Part shown: positions 1 to 6,386 of the stretch, in pieces
How the letters are laid out: every line of letters starts with the position of its first letter
How positions within the stretch are numbered: position 1 is the first letter of the stretch
Source of the DNA: JADLHS01 sp036274115
GTDB lineage: Bacteria > Verrucomicrobiota > Verrucomicrobiia > Limisphaerales > JADLHS01
Reading direction: 5' to 3'
Assembly (NCBI GenBank): GCA_036274115.1
Contig: DASUGI010000141.1
Coordinates: 1 to 6,386 of the forward strand
Length of the DNA stretch: 6,386 nucleotides
Translations under genes and position numbers: made by a program
The notes under the pieces: model-generated
The model's database searches: none
What the model was told of the DNA's origin: nothing
What the model saw: only the letters and a program-made list of their open reading frames with translations

Positions 1-66
1 AGCTACGCCCCCGCGCGGGGGAACAGAACCTAGGAAATTCAACACACAGGGTCAAGCTGAAGTGGG

Positions 67-143
67 AAATATTCGGGCAGCAGACGCCAAGGAGGTGGGG
101 GTGGGGAACCCCGCTGAAGAAACGTACTGCTACCCGAATAATT
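67..143. repeat. Imperfect long inverted repeat (possible structured leader or terminator-like hairpin)
   Basis: Bases 67-83 pair with 127-143 in 15 of 17 positions. The core arm 70-83 (tattcgggcagcag) faces 127-140, with a single C-A mismatch. The enclosed 43 bases are purine-rich and contain a small internal hairpin of gggg-aa-cccc type near 104-112. Bases 84-86 can also pair with 123-125 if A126 bulges out. No run of T follows, so it does not look like a classical intrinsic terminator. It matches no riboswitch class or small RNA that I can recognise. It could be an intergenic repeat, the remnant of an upstream gene's 3' end, or a structured RNA. Confidence 0.4.
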
Positions 144-245
144 AGACTTTTAAAGAAGGCGACACTTTTTGTCAACACCGCAACAATACGGTTTTGGGCC
201 ATGTAACTCCTTGTTTGTGCGGGGAATCCGGTCGCCTTTCCAAGT

Positions 246-284
246 GCAAATCCGGGCGGCGTCAGCATGTCGCCCGACATTTGC
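246..284. repeat. Inverted repeat in the polX upstream region
   Basis: Arm gcaaat (246-251) pairs with atttgc (279-284), and cgggcg (253-258) pairs with cgcccg (271-276). Together they give 12 base pairs broken by a small internal loop (C252 against A277-C278), closed by a 12-base loop. It lies about 60 bases upstream of the polX start and upstream of the promoter proposed at 310-339. If that promoter is right, the element would act as DNA (an operator) or belong to another transcript, rather than to the polX leader. No function can be assigned. Confidence 0.35.
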
Positions 285-309
285 GACGCGTTGAGACAAG
301 ATTTCGCCT

Positions 310-339
310 TTGCGCAACTCACGGCAGCCGCCGCATAAT
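310..339 (+). promoter_or_regulatory. Candidate sigma70-type promoter for polX
   Basis: TTGCGC (310-315) and CATAAT (334-339) are separated by 18 bases and resemble -35 and -10 boxes. Transcription would be expected to begin about 7 bases after the -10 box, at about 346-347. That coincides with the proposed ATG at 347 and would give a leaderless or nearly leaderless mRNA. This agrees with the absence of a Shine-Dalgarno sequence before that ATG. It was called by eye only; such matches arise by chance. Confidence 0.35.
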
Positions 340-346
340 TTCGCGC

Positions 347-2098
347 ATGGATAAAGAGAAAGTTGCCGAAGTGCTGGTCGAGATTGGCACTTTACTGGAA
401 CTCAAGGGCGAGAATCCTTTCAAAACGCGCGCCTACACCAACGCGGCCCGCACGTTGCAGGCGCTGGATGAACCGCTCGCCACCATCGTCAAGGAAAAGC
501 GGCTGGGTGAAGTCAAAGGCATTGGCGAGGCCTTGGAGCAAAAGATTACTGAACTCGTGGAAACGGGCCGGTTGAAGTACTACGAGGACCTCAAAGCAAG
601 TATTCCCGCGGGCCTGGTGGCTATGCTCGAGATTCCCGGACTCGGCCCGAAGAAGATTCAAGCCGTGAACAAGCACCTTGGCGTGGACTCGGTGGAGAAG
701 CTCGAGGCCGCCTGCAACGAGGGCAAGGTCGCTGAACTGGCGGGCTTTGGCGAAAAGACCCAGACCAACATCCTCGAGGGCATTGCGCGCCGCCGCCAAT
801 ACGCTTCCAAACATAATCTTGGCAACGCGCTCGCCGCGGCCGATCCGCTGCTGGAAAGCCTCCGCAATCATCCGGATGTGATCCGTTGCAGCACTGCGGG
901 CAGTTTGCGCCGTTTCAAGGAGATCATTGGTGACATTGACCTTCTGGCGTCTTCCAAAACCCCGGTCGAAATCATCGACTTCTTTGTCAAACAACCCGGC
1001 ATCATCAAGGTCATTGCCAAGGGCGATACGAAGGCGAGCGTGCTGGTGGATGGCGGGATTCAATGTGACTTGCGCGTGGTCAGTGATGCTGAATTTCCGT
1101 TTGCATTGGCCTATTTCACCGGCAGCAAAGAGCACAACATCGTGATGCGCCAGCGCGCGATTCAACGCGGCTTGCGCCTCAATGAATACGGGCTGTTCAA
1201 ATCCAAAGAGGAAACGCGTGACCCCAAGCTCCTCGTGCCATGCCAGGATGAAGCGGAGATTTTCGCCAAGCTCGATCTCCCGTATGTGCCGCCCGAGATG
1301 CGGGAAGATCACGGCGAATTTGCCGCCGGCGAGAAAGGTGAACTCCCGCGCCTCATTGAATGGACCGACCTCAAAGGCTCGCTCCACAATCATTCCACCT
1401 GGAGTGACGGGCGCAATACGCTCGAAGAAATTGCGGCGCACATGGAGGAACTTGGACTGGCGTATTGGGGCATTACCGATCATTCAAAAGCGTCCTTCCA
1501 GGCAAATGGCCTCGACGCTGGTCGTCTTCGCGAGCAACTCAACGCCATTAAGCAACTGAACGCAAAGCTGGCCGATCGCGGCAGCGATTTCCGCCTGCTG
1601 ACAGGTTGCGAAGTGGACATTCTCAAGGACAAACTCGATCACGACGACGATATCCTGGCTGAACTCGATGTGGTGGTCGCCAGCCTGCACGTGCCGGGCA
1701 ATAGCGAAGCCGAGAACACCAAACGTCTGATTCGCGCGGCGCAGAACAAGTTTGTCCATACCCTCGGTCATCTCACGGGCCGGCTCTTGATGGAGCGCGA
1801 GCCTTATCCCGTGAATCAACATGCCGTCATTGATGCCTGCGCGGAAACCGGCACCTGGATCGAGCTGAACTGCAACCCGTATCGGTTCGATCTCGATTGG
1901 CGCCTCTGGCCTTACGCCAAAAGCAAAGGGGTGAAGTGCGTCATCAATCCGGACGCGCACCGCAACATTCACGCGAACTATCTGCGACTGGGCGTCGGCG
2001 TCGCGCGCAAAGGTTGGCTGACCAAAGCCGATGTGATCAACACCCTGCCGCTCGATCAATTGCGGAAGGAACTGGCGAAGAAGCGCAGCGGGAAATAG
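347..2098 (+). CDS. polX: DNA polymerase/3'-5' exonuclease PolX (family X polymerase with PHP domain)
   Basis: A 583-aa protein, close to the usual length of bacterial PolX (about 570-580 aa). These enzymes fill short gaps during DNA repair in the cytoplasm, and the C-terminal PHP domain carries metal-dependent 3'-5' exonuclease/phosphoesterase activity. Helix-hairpin-helix elements are visible at G58-I-G60, at I96-P-G-L-G100 and at L131-A-G-F-G135. The nucleotidyltransferase core has G185-S186, the acidic pair D196 and D198 in GDIDLL, and the third aspartate D241 in CDLRV. The PHP domain shows H347-N-H349 with D354, D378-H379, E422, H448, H475 and D536-A-H538, so both active sites look intact. 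ATG 347 is preferred. The frame extends upstream to a TTG at 194, but the extra 51 residues are Arg/Cys-rich, unlike the family, and lie over an inverted repeat and a promoter-like sequence. The ABC-F gene follows 54 bases downstream on the same strand, so the two may share a transcript, although polX and ABC-F are not a standard functional pair. Confidence 0.95.
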   Translation: MDKEKVAEVLVEIGTLLELKGENPFKTRAYTNAARTLQALDEPLATIVKEKRLGEVKGIGEALEQKITELVETGRLKYYEDLKASIPAGLVAMLEIPGLGPKKIQAVNKHLGVDSVEKLEAACNEGKVAELAGFGEKTQTNILEGIARRRQYASKHNLGNALAAADPLLESLRNHPDVIRCSTAGSLRRFKEIIGDIDLLASSKTPVEIIDFFVKQPGIIKVIAKGDTKASVLVDGGIQCDLRVVSDAEFPFALAYFTGSKEHNIVMRQRAIQRGLRLNEYGLFKSKEETRDPKLLVPCQDEAEIFAKLDLPYVPPEMREDHGEFAAGEKGELPRLIEWTDLKGSLHNHSTWSDGRNTLEEIAAHMEELGLAYWGITDHSKASFQANGLDAGRLREQLNAIKQLNAKLADRGSDFRLLTGCEVDILKDKLDHDDDILAELDVVVASLHVPGNSEAENTKRLIRAAQNKFVHTLGHLTGRLLMEREPYPVNQHAVIDACAETGTWIELNCNPYRFDLDWRLWPYAKSKGVKCVINPDAHRNIHANYLRLGVGVARKGWLTKADVINTLPLDQLRKELAKKRSGK

Positions 2099-2152
2099 TC
2101 GGCTCATTCCTGCATTTTCTTTTCTCGAACTTCTGGCACACTGCGCGGCTCA

Positions 2153-4132
2153 ATGCTGACCTTGTCCGGCATCACCAAAGCCTACGGCGGACGAACCCTG
2201 TTCTCCGACGTCACGCTGCAATTGAATCGCGAAGACCGCATCGGCCTCGTTGGACCGAATGGCGCGGGGAAGTCCACGCTGTTCGGCATCATCCTGGGCG
2301 AGGAAGCGCCGGATGACGGCAAGATCATGACCGAGCGCAACGTGAACATCGGCTACTTGCCGCAGGAAAGCGCGCCCATTGGCGACGAGACGGTCATTGA
2401 GATTGCCACCGCCATTTCGCCGGAGTTCGTGAAGTTGCGGCGCGTCATCAAGGCGTGGGAACACGATCATCCCATTGAAGCGCTGCATCCTGAGGATATT
2501 CACGACAACATCCACGACCGTTACAACGAATTGAACGGCTATATGGTCGAGGCCAAGGCCAAGCAAATCCTCGCCGGTCTCAGTTTTCGCGAAAAGGACT
2601 TTGACCGGCCCGCCCGCGAGATGAGCGGTGGCTGGGTCATGCGCGCGCACCTGGCGCGGTTGCTCACGCAAGAGCCGGACCTATTGATGCTCGACGAACC
2701 CACCAATCACCTCGATCTCGAAGCGCTGCTGTGGTTTCAGGGCTATTTGCAGAATTACCCGGGCGCGATTCTCGTCATCTCGCACGACCGCGAATTCCTC
2801 AACTCCCTCGTCGGCCACATCGTTGAAATTCGGATGAGCAAACTCGTTCGCTATCGCGGCAACTACGATTCCTACCTTGAACAACGCGAGGCGAACGAAA
2901 CCCAACTGCTCGCCGCCTACAAGAATCAGCAGCGCGAAATCGCGGCGTTGCAGGAGTTTGCCGATCGTTTTCGCGCCAAGGCCTCCAAGGCGTCGCAAGC
3001 ACAGAGCAAGCTGAAGCAGATCGAGCGCATGGAGAAGATCGAAGCGCCGGTCAGCGACGACAAGAAGGTCAGCTTCCGTTTTCCACAGCCGCAACGCAGT
3101 GGTCTGCGCGTGGTTCGGCTCAAGAACGTCCATTTCGCTTACGGCCAGAACGTGGTTTATCGCGGCATTGATTTTGAAGCCGAACGCGGGCAACGCATCG
3201 TCCTGGTTGGCCCGAACGGAGCGGGCAAGTCCACATTGCTCAAGCTGCTCGCGGCTAATGTCACTCCGAGCCAGGGCGAACGCGAACTCGGTCACAACGT
3301 CAAAGCCGGCTACTACTCGCAATACCGCGTGGACATGCTCGATCCCGACCGCACTGTCTTGGAAGAGGCGCTGGATACGCCGAACCAGGTGACCGAACAA
3401 TTCGTCCGCACTCTGCTCGGTAGCTTTCTCTTTCGCGGTGACGACGTGTTCAAGAAAGTCAGCGTGCTCAGCGGTGGTGAGAAGAGCCGTCTGGCATTGG
3501 TGAAGTTGCTCCTCGATCCACCCAACTTGCTGTTGATGGACGAGCCGACGACGCACCTCGACATGAACAGCATTGACGCGTTGCTTTACGCGCTGGACCA
3601 GTTCGAAGGCACGCTCATCTTCATCAGTCACGACGTCTATTTCATTCGCCAACTCGGGAACAAGGTCGTCCACGTGAACAATGGCGTGCTCACGCATTAC
3701 GCTGGCGATTACCAATACTATCTCGACAAGACCAAGTCCGTATCCGCGCGGGCGGCATTGACCGCAGCCGGCAGGGACGCGTCCCCCCGCGTCCCCAACT
3801 CCTCAGATAAAGTCAGGGACGCTGTGGAAAGCGTCCCTACCCTCTCGCGCAAGGAACAGAAGCGCCTTGAAGCGGAAGCGCGCCAGGCACGCTCTGCCAA
3901 GTTAAAGGGTCAGCGTCAGATCGTGGCCGACCTGGAAAAGCAGATTCAAGCCCTCGAAAAGCGCCAGGCTGAAATCACCGCCGAGTTGGAAAAACCCGAG
4001 ACCTATCAGAATGGTGGTCAGGCCATGCAGTTGAATCGCGAGTTCAGTCACAACGCCGACGAACTCGCCGAGATCACCCCCAAGTGGGAAGCGGCTGCGA
4101 CGAAGCTGGCGGAGATGGAGGCGGAAGCCTGA
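2153..4132 (+). CDS. ABC-F family ATP-binding protein (Uup/YheS/YdiF-like, ribosome-associated)
   Basis: A 659-aa soluble protein with two ABC ATPase domains in one chain and no membrane segments, which is the ABC-F layout. ABC1 has Walker A GPNGAGKST at 34-42, signature SGG at 158-160, Walker B with D181-E182 and switch H211. ABC2 has the same Walker A at 353-361, signature SGG at 440-442, Walker B with D463-E464 and H493. Both catalytic glutamates are present. Between the domains, about residues 239-300, is the charged helical linker (P-site tRNA interaction motif region). ABC-F proteins bind the ribosomal E site and ease stalled translation; some give antibiotic resistance. About residues 565-659 form a C-terminal coiled coil of the Uup type. 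The linker before it (about residues 541-562) is encoded by a G+C-rich palindromic repeat and looks like an in-frame insertion. No Shine-Dalgarno sequence precedes the ATG. Which ABC-F subgroup it belongs to cannot be settled by eye, so no gene symbol is given. Confidence 0.93.
   Translation: MLTLSGITKAYGGRTLFSDVTLQLNREDRIGLVGPNGAGKSTLFGIILGEEAPDDGKIMTERNVNIGYLPQESAPIGDETVIEIATAISPEFVKLRRVIKAWEHDHPIEALHPEDIHDNIHDRYNELNGYMVEAKAKQILAGLSFREKDFDRPAREMSGGWVMRAHLARLLTQEPDLLMLDEPTNHLDLEALLWFQGYLQNYPGAILVISHDREFLNSLVGHIVEIRMSKLVRYRGNYDSYLEQREANETQLLAAYKNQQREIAALQEFADRFRAKASKASQAQSKLKQIERMEKIEAPVSDDKKVSFRFPQPQRSGLRVVRLKNVHFAYGQNVVYRGIDFEAERGQRIVLVGPNGAGKSTLLKLLAANVTPSQGERELGHNVKAGYYSQYRVDMLDPDRTVLEEALDTPNQVTEQFVRTLLGSFLFRGDDVFKKVSVLSGGEKSRLALVKLLLDPPNLLLMDEPTTHLDMNSIDALLYALDQFEGTLIFISHDVYFIRQLGNKVVHVNNGVLTHYAGDYQYYLDKTKSVSARAALTAAGRDASPRVPNSSDKVRDAVESVPTLSRKEQKRLEAEARQARSAKLKGQRQIVADLEKQIQALEKRQAEITAELEKPETYQNGGQAMQLNREFSHNADELAEITPKWEAAATKLAEMEAEA
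3773..3838. repeat. Palindromic REP-like element inside the ABC-F coding sequence
   Basis: Two hairpins lie in 66 bases. gggacgcg (3774-3781) pairs with cgcgtccc (3788-3795) around a 6-base loop, and 3774-3785 is itself a perfect 12-base palindrome. agggacgc (3815-3822) pairs with gcgtccct (3831-3838) around an 8-base loop. The arm of the first can also pair with that of the second. The element is read in frame as about 22 residues rich in Gly, Arg, Asp, Ser, Pro and Val, between ABC2 and the helical C-terminus. This resembles dispersed GGGACGC...GCGTCCC repeats that I associate with Verrucomicrobia, a recollection that was not checked. No other copy is present in this window. Confidence 0.6.
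4058..4132 (+). repeat. Upstream copy of direct repeat (3' end of the ABC-F gene)
   Basis: These are the last 24 codons and stop of the ABC-F gene, starting at the Asp codon 4058. They align without gaps to 4894-4968, with 53 of 75 bases identical by hand count and 25 of 27 in the final 27 bases including TGA. The encoded peptides share 15 of 24 residues, ending KLAEMEAEA here and KLAEIEAEA in the second copy. Confidence 0.75.
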
Positions 4133-4140
4133 ACTGAAGC

Positions 4141-4344
4141 TCACACAATTGGAGCAATGGTCACGCGGGGAATGTTGCTTGAAATTCCACTTGGCAGTCG
4201 CACCGGCCAGCATCGTTCATTTCCATCCACCTGGAAAATCACATAGGCAGCTGTGGGCGGATGATTGACGGATTCATCCACAAGAATAAAGTCAGGACCG
4301 ATTTGCGCCACCGGCAGGGAATGCCCGTTGAATACGAGGCGCAT
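4141..4344 (-). CDS. Small conserved-looking hypothetical protein (67 aa)
   Basis: A 67-aa protein read on the - strand, starting at the ATG complementary to 4342-4344 and ending at the TGA complementary to 4141-4143. It begins MRLVFNGHSLPVAQIGPDF and has alternating hydrophobic residues, suggesting a small beta-rich soluble fold. There is no signal peptide or membrane segment. A longer reading from 4404 would add 20 Ser-rich residues and overlap the start of the divergent kinase-like gene, so the internal ATG is preferred. Its stop is 8 bases from the end of the convergent ABC-F gene, and only 43 bases separate its start from that of the divergent gene. I recall similar short proteins next to kinase-like genes in Planctomycetes and Verrucomicrobia, but cannot name a family. 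No Shine-Dalgarno sequence is seen. The function is unknown; the pairing suggests a partner or regulator of the neighbour. Confidence 0.6.
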   Translation of the reverse strand: MRLVFNGHSLPVAQIGPDFILVDESVNHPPTAAYVIFQVDGNERCWPVRLPSGISSNIPRVTIAPIV

Positions 4345-4387
4345 GGTTATCCGGGACGAGTGCCCGCTCTGACTGGGCAGCGGTCGC

Positions 4388-4882
4388 ATGGAAGAAACGC
4401 TCATATCAAATGCTCGGACTTACGCGGTGCGGCATCAGCTTCAACTTGCCGAACGTCTCGGCTTCGGAATTCACGGTATCATCTTCGCCGCTGAAAACAA
4501 GCGCGTAGGCGGTTTGACGGCCATTAAAGCGCATCGGGAAATTGAACCTTACCGCCGGGAGTTAAGCGTGTATGAACGACTGGGCAAAATCGGTGTCACC
4601 AAGATTCTCGGGTTCAATGTGCCGCAACTTGTAAACAGTGATGAGTCCTTGCGCGTCATCGAAATGAGCATCGTGGTGCGTCCATTCGTGTTGGACTTTG
4701 CGGGTGCCTACCTGGACGCGATGCCGGAATTTCCGGACGAAGTCTGGGAGGAATGGGAAGCGGAAAAGATGGAGCAGTTCGGCGCTCGCTGGTCCTCAGT
4801 CCGAAAGGTGTTGGCAGCGTTGGAAGAGTGGGACATTTACATGGTGGATGTTTCGCCAAGTAACATCGCATTCGCAGAATAG
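4388..4882 (+). CDS. Small protein-kinase-like protein lacking a DFG segment
   Basis: A 164-aa cytoplasmic protein with features of the N-terminal part of a kinase fold. It has a glycine-rich loop G25-F-G-I-H-G30, a lysine in A45-I-K47 placed like the ATP-binding lysine, and E58 in RRELSVYERL placed like the helix C glutamate. A hinge-like stretch rich in Val and Ile runs at about 92-110, followed by a very acidic, Trp-rich helix (EVWEEWEAEKMEQF). Near the C-terminus D154-V-S-P-S-N159 has the D-x4-N spacing of a kinase catalytic loop. The chain ends five residues later, before any DFG motif or activation segment. Reading on past the TAG in the same frame shows no DFG, so a simple nonsense truncation is not evident. 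It could be a naturally minimal kinase, a pseudokinase or a small-molecule phosphotransferase. It is divergent from the 67-aa gene, and a decayed ABC-F 3' end begins 11 bases after its stop. The start has no Shine-Dalgarno sequence. The substrate is unknown. Confidence 0.75.
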   Translation: MEETLISNARTYAVRHQLQLAERLGFGIHGIIFAAENKRVGGLTAIKAHREIEPYRRELSVYERLGKIGVTKILGFNVPQLVNSDESLRVIEMSIVVRPFVLDFAGAYLDAMPEFPDEVWEEWEAEKMEQFGARWSSVRKVLAALEEWDIYMVDVSPSNIAFAE

Positions 4883-4893
4883 TGTTGTTCGGT

Positions 4894-4968
4894 GATGGAC
4901 TCTGCGCACCCCAGCCCAAACAGAAAGCCGCCGCGATAAAACTGGCGGAGATAGAGGCAGAAGCCTGA
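4894..4968 (+). pseudogene. Relic of an ABC-F gene 3' end (second copy of direct repeat)
   Basis: Read from the GAT at 4894 to the TGA at 4966-4968, this gives a 24-residue peptide ending AAAIKLAEIEAEA. The matching end of the intact ABC-F protein is AAATKLAEMEAEA. The alignment is ungapped, in phase and ends at the same stop codon. Identity is highest at the 3' end and fades toward the 5' end. There is no start codon or other ABC-F sequence upstream of it, since the kinase-like gene ends at 4882. It is best read as the stump of a gene whose body was displaced, or as the original 3' end of the ABC-F gene cut off by an insertion. Confidence 0.65.
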
Positions 4969-5066
4969 AGCCGTGGGCATTTGTTCGCCAAGGTGACAAC
5001 CTCCGAATCGAACCACGCCGGCGACGATTTGCGAAGCGGTTCTGATCCCTCCATCTTGCTGGCACG
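4969..5066. other. Short intergenic region before the MFS gene
   Basis: 98 bases between the ABC-F relic and the transporter start. No coding sequence, strong hairpin, T-tract or convincing promoter is visible. It presumably carries the transporter's promoter, because the preceding + strand gene ends 184 bases upstream of the ATG. No Shine-Dalgarno sequence precedes the ATG at 5067. Confidence 0.4.
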
Positions 5067-6386
5067 ATGACGACTGCACGCCATCCGCCGACGCGCGAGC
5101 AAGTTGAACGATTCCTGCCCTGGATTGTGGCGGTTGCATTGTTCATGCAACAGCTCGATTCGACCATCGTTAACACCGCGATTCCCACGATGGCGGCGAG
5201 TCTCAAGGTGGCTTCGCTGAGTCTTAAATCGGTCGTTACCAGTTACACGTTGGGATTGGCGGTGTTCATTCCGCTCAGCGGCTGGGTGGCGGACCGGTTT
5301 GGCACGCGACGCGTCTTTGGAGTCGCGGTGCTGTTATTCACCCTGGGCTCACTGCTCTGCGGCCTTTCGTTGAACCTGCCGATGTTGATCGCCTCGCGCG
5401 TGCTGCAAGGGGCGGGTGCGGCCATCATGTTGCCGGTGGGACGACTCGCCCTGCTGCTGACCTTTCCCAAATCGGAAATGCTCCGCGTGATGAACTTCGT
5501 CATCATCCCGGCACTGCTGGGGCCATTGCTGGGTCCGTTCATGGGCGGATTCATCGTGCATTGGCTGCCGTGGCGGATGATTTTCCTGCTCAACCTGCCG
5601 TTCGGGGCACTCGGGCTCTATCTGGTGCATCGGTTCATGCCCGAGCATCGGGATGAACAGGTGGGCAGCTTCGACAAGCTCGGGTTTCTGCTGTTTGGCA
5701 GCGGCGTCGCGTTGTTCTCTTACGTGCTGGAAATTTTCGGGCAGCACAGCCTTCCCACCAACGCTATTGTTATCCTGTTCCTGCTCGCCAGCCTGCTGCT
5801 GGCCGGCTATGGCTGGCACGCCCAGACACGGAAGGACCCGCTGCTTCCGCTGAATCTATTTGGCATTCGCACGTTTCGGATTTCAGTGGTCGGCGGTTTT
5901 GTCACGCGACTCGGCGTCAGCGGGATGCCGTTCCTGCTGCCGCTGCTTTATCAAGTGGGCCTCGGGTACGCGCCGTGGCAGGCGGGATTGTTGACCATGC
6001 CCCAGGCCGGAGCGGCGATCGGAGTGAAACTTATCACGCCCAAACTGCTCGCGACGTTCGGCCATCGCGCTGTGCTTTTGGTCAACACCGCTTTGATCGG
6101 CGTGATGGTGATGGTGTTTACCCAGGTGCGTCCCGGCACGCCGGTTTGGGCCATCCTGCTGGTCAGTTTGTTTCAGGGCTGTTTCTCCGCCGTGCAATTC
6201 ACCACGATGAACTCTCTCGCTTACGCCGATACGTCCGATGCCCAAGCGAGCGATGCGAGCACCATTGCCAGCACCGCGCAACAGCTCTCCATCAGCATCG
6301 GCGTGGCGTGTGCCTCCCTGGTAGCCCGCTGGTTTCTCGGCGGCATCCAGCCATCCGGTTCGATTGAATTCGTCACCGCCTTGCAT
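5067..6386 (+). CDS. DHA2-family MFS efflux transporter (MdtD/EmrB/QacA-like), 3' end beyond the window
   Basis: 440 residues are visible without a stop, so the gene is cut by the window edge; family members are about 450-520 aa. It is an inner-membrane, proton-driven exporter of the 14-helix drug:H+ antiporter type. A short hydrophilic N-terminus precedes the first membrane helix (about 17-40), which ends in the motif LDSTIVNTAIP (30-40). Motif A GWVADRFGTRR lies at 72-82, with D76 and the basic pair R81-R82. The R111-V-L-Q-G-A-G117 motif B arginine is present. Motif C of antiporters, GPLLGPFMGG, lies at 152-161. Many further hydrophobic segments follow. The overall pattern, including VGRL after motif B and the late MNSL and QQLSISIGV segments, recalls E. 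coli MdtD (YegB) from memory. The substrate cannot be told; this family includes drug, dye and metabolite exporters. ATG 5067 gives a sensible N-terminus. No linked membrane-fusion gene is seen in the window. Confidence 0.92.
   Translation, partial: MTTARHPPTREQVERFLPWIVAVALFMQQLDSTIVNTAIPTMAASLKVASLSLKSVVTSYTLGLAVFIPLSGWVADRFGTRRVFGVAVLLFTLGSLLCGLSLNLPMLIASRVLQGAGAAIMLPVGRLALLLTFPKSEMLRVMNFVIIPALLGPLLGPFMGGFIVHWLPWRMIFLLNLPFGALGLYLVHRFMPEHRDEQVGSFDKLGFLLFGSGVALFSYVLEIFGQHSLPTNAIVILFLLASLLLAGYGWHAQTRKDPLLPLNLFGIRTFRISVVGGFVTRLGVSGMPFLLPLLYQVGLGYAPWQAGLLTMPQAGAAIGVKLITPKLLATFGHRAVLLVNTALIGVMVMVFTQVRPGTPVWAILLVSLFQGCFSAVQFTTMNSLAYADTSDAQASDASTIASTAQQLSISIGVACASLVARWFLGGIQPSGSIEFVTALH

Noticed and set aside
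8..21. Perfect 14-base palindrome cccccgcgcggggg at the window start, considered as a terminator stem.
   Set aside because: It has no loop and no T-run after it, and nothing of the upstream gene is visible. It is too short and G+C-simple to interpret.
2..203. Open reading of the first bases in two + strand frames, considered as the 3' end of an upstream gene.
   Set aside because: The translations show no recognisable motif and the two frames compete. The region also holds a strong inverted repeat, so non-coding is the safer reading.
194..346. An upstream extension of polX from a TTG start, adding 51 residues.
   Set aside because: The extra residues are Arg/Cys-rich and unlike PolX N-termini. 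The ATG at 347 gives the normal family length, and the extension overlaps an inverted repeat and a promoter-like sequence.
392..1483. Long open frame on the - strand inside polX (363 codons).
   Set aside because: It lies wholly antisense to a gene with intact catalytic motifs, and its product resembles no protein I know. Long antisense frames are common opposite G+C-biased codons.
2681..3715. Long open frame on the - strand inside the ABC-F gene (344 codons).
   Set aside because: It is antisense to both ATPase cores and their Walker motifs and has no recognisable domain. It is a codon-bias shadow.
4656..5206. Overlapping - strand open frames across the kinase-like gene end, the relic and the MFS start.
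   Set aside because: They overlap one another and the supported + strand genes. Their translations are Arg/Pro/Ser-rich without domain features.

Overview
The window looks like a stretch of bacterial chromosome of moderately high G+C. Four of the five protein genes, all on the + strand, are a PHP-domain family X DNA polymerase, an ABC-F ATPase, a small kinase-like protein and an MFS efflux transporter. The fifth, a very small gene on the - strand, lies between the ABC-F and kinase-like genes. None of the starts has a convincing Shine-Dalgarno sequence. A G+C-rich stem-loop repeat interrupts one coding sequence. Both traits would fit a verrucomicrobial or planctomycete-type genome (Pedosphaera/Limisphaerales-like), but that placement is inference from general gene style and was not tested by a search.

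Layout: bases 1-346 are non-coding leader with two imperfect inverted repeats and a plausible sigma70-like promoter ending just before the polX start. polX occupies 347-2098 (583 aa). After 54 bases comes the ABC-F gene, 2153-4132 (659 aa), possibly co-transcribed with polX. Its linker to the C-terminal coiled coil carries an in-frame palindromic repeat (about 3773-3838). A compact divergent pair follows: a 67-aa protein on the - strand (4141-4344) and a 164-aa kinase-like protein on the + strand (4388-4882). An MdtD/EmrB-like DHA2 transporter begins at 5067 and runs off the window edge.

The most notable observation is that the last 24 codons and stop of the ABC-F gene (4058-4132) have a decayed second copy at 4894-4968, in phase and ungapped. 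The divergent two-gene pair sits tightly between the two copies. This suggests the pair arrived as a small cassette at the 3' end of the ABC-F gene, or that a second ABC-F gene was almost wholly replaced. The kinase-like protein has a glycine-rich loop, Lys47, Glu58 and a D-x4-N catalytic-loop motif, but ends before any DFG motif. Its function, and that of its small partner, is unknown.

Functionally, PolX points to DNA repair synthesis, ABC-F to ribosome-associated rescue or translation control, and the MFS protein to drug or metabolite export. Nothing in the sequence ties these into one pathway.
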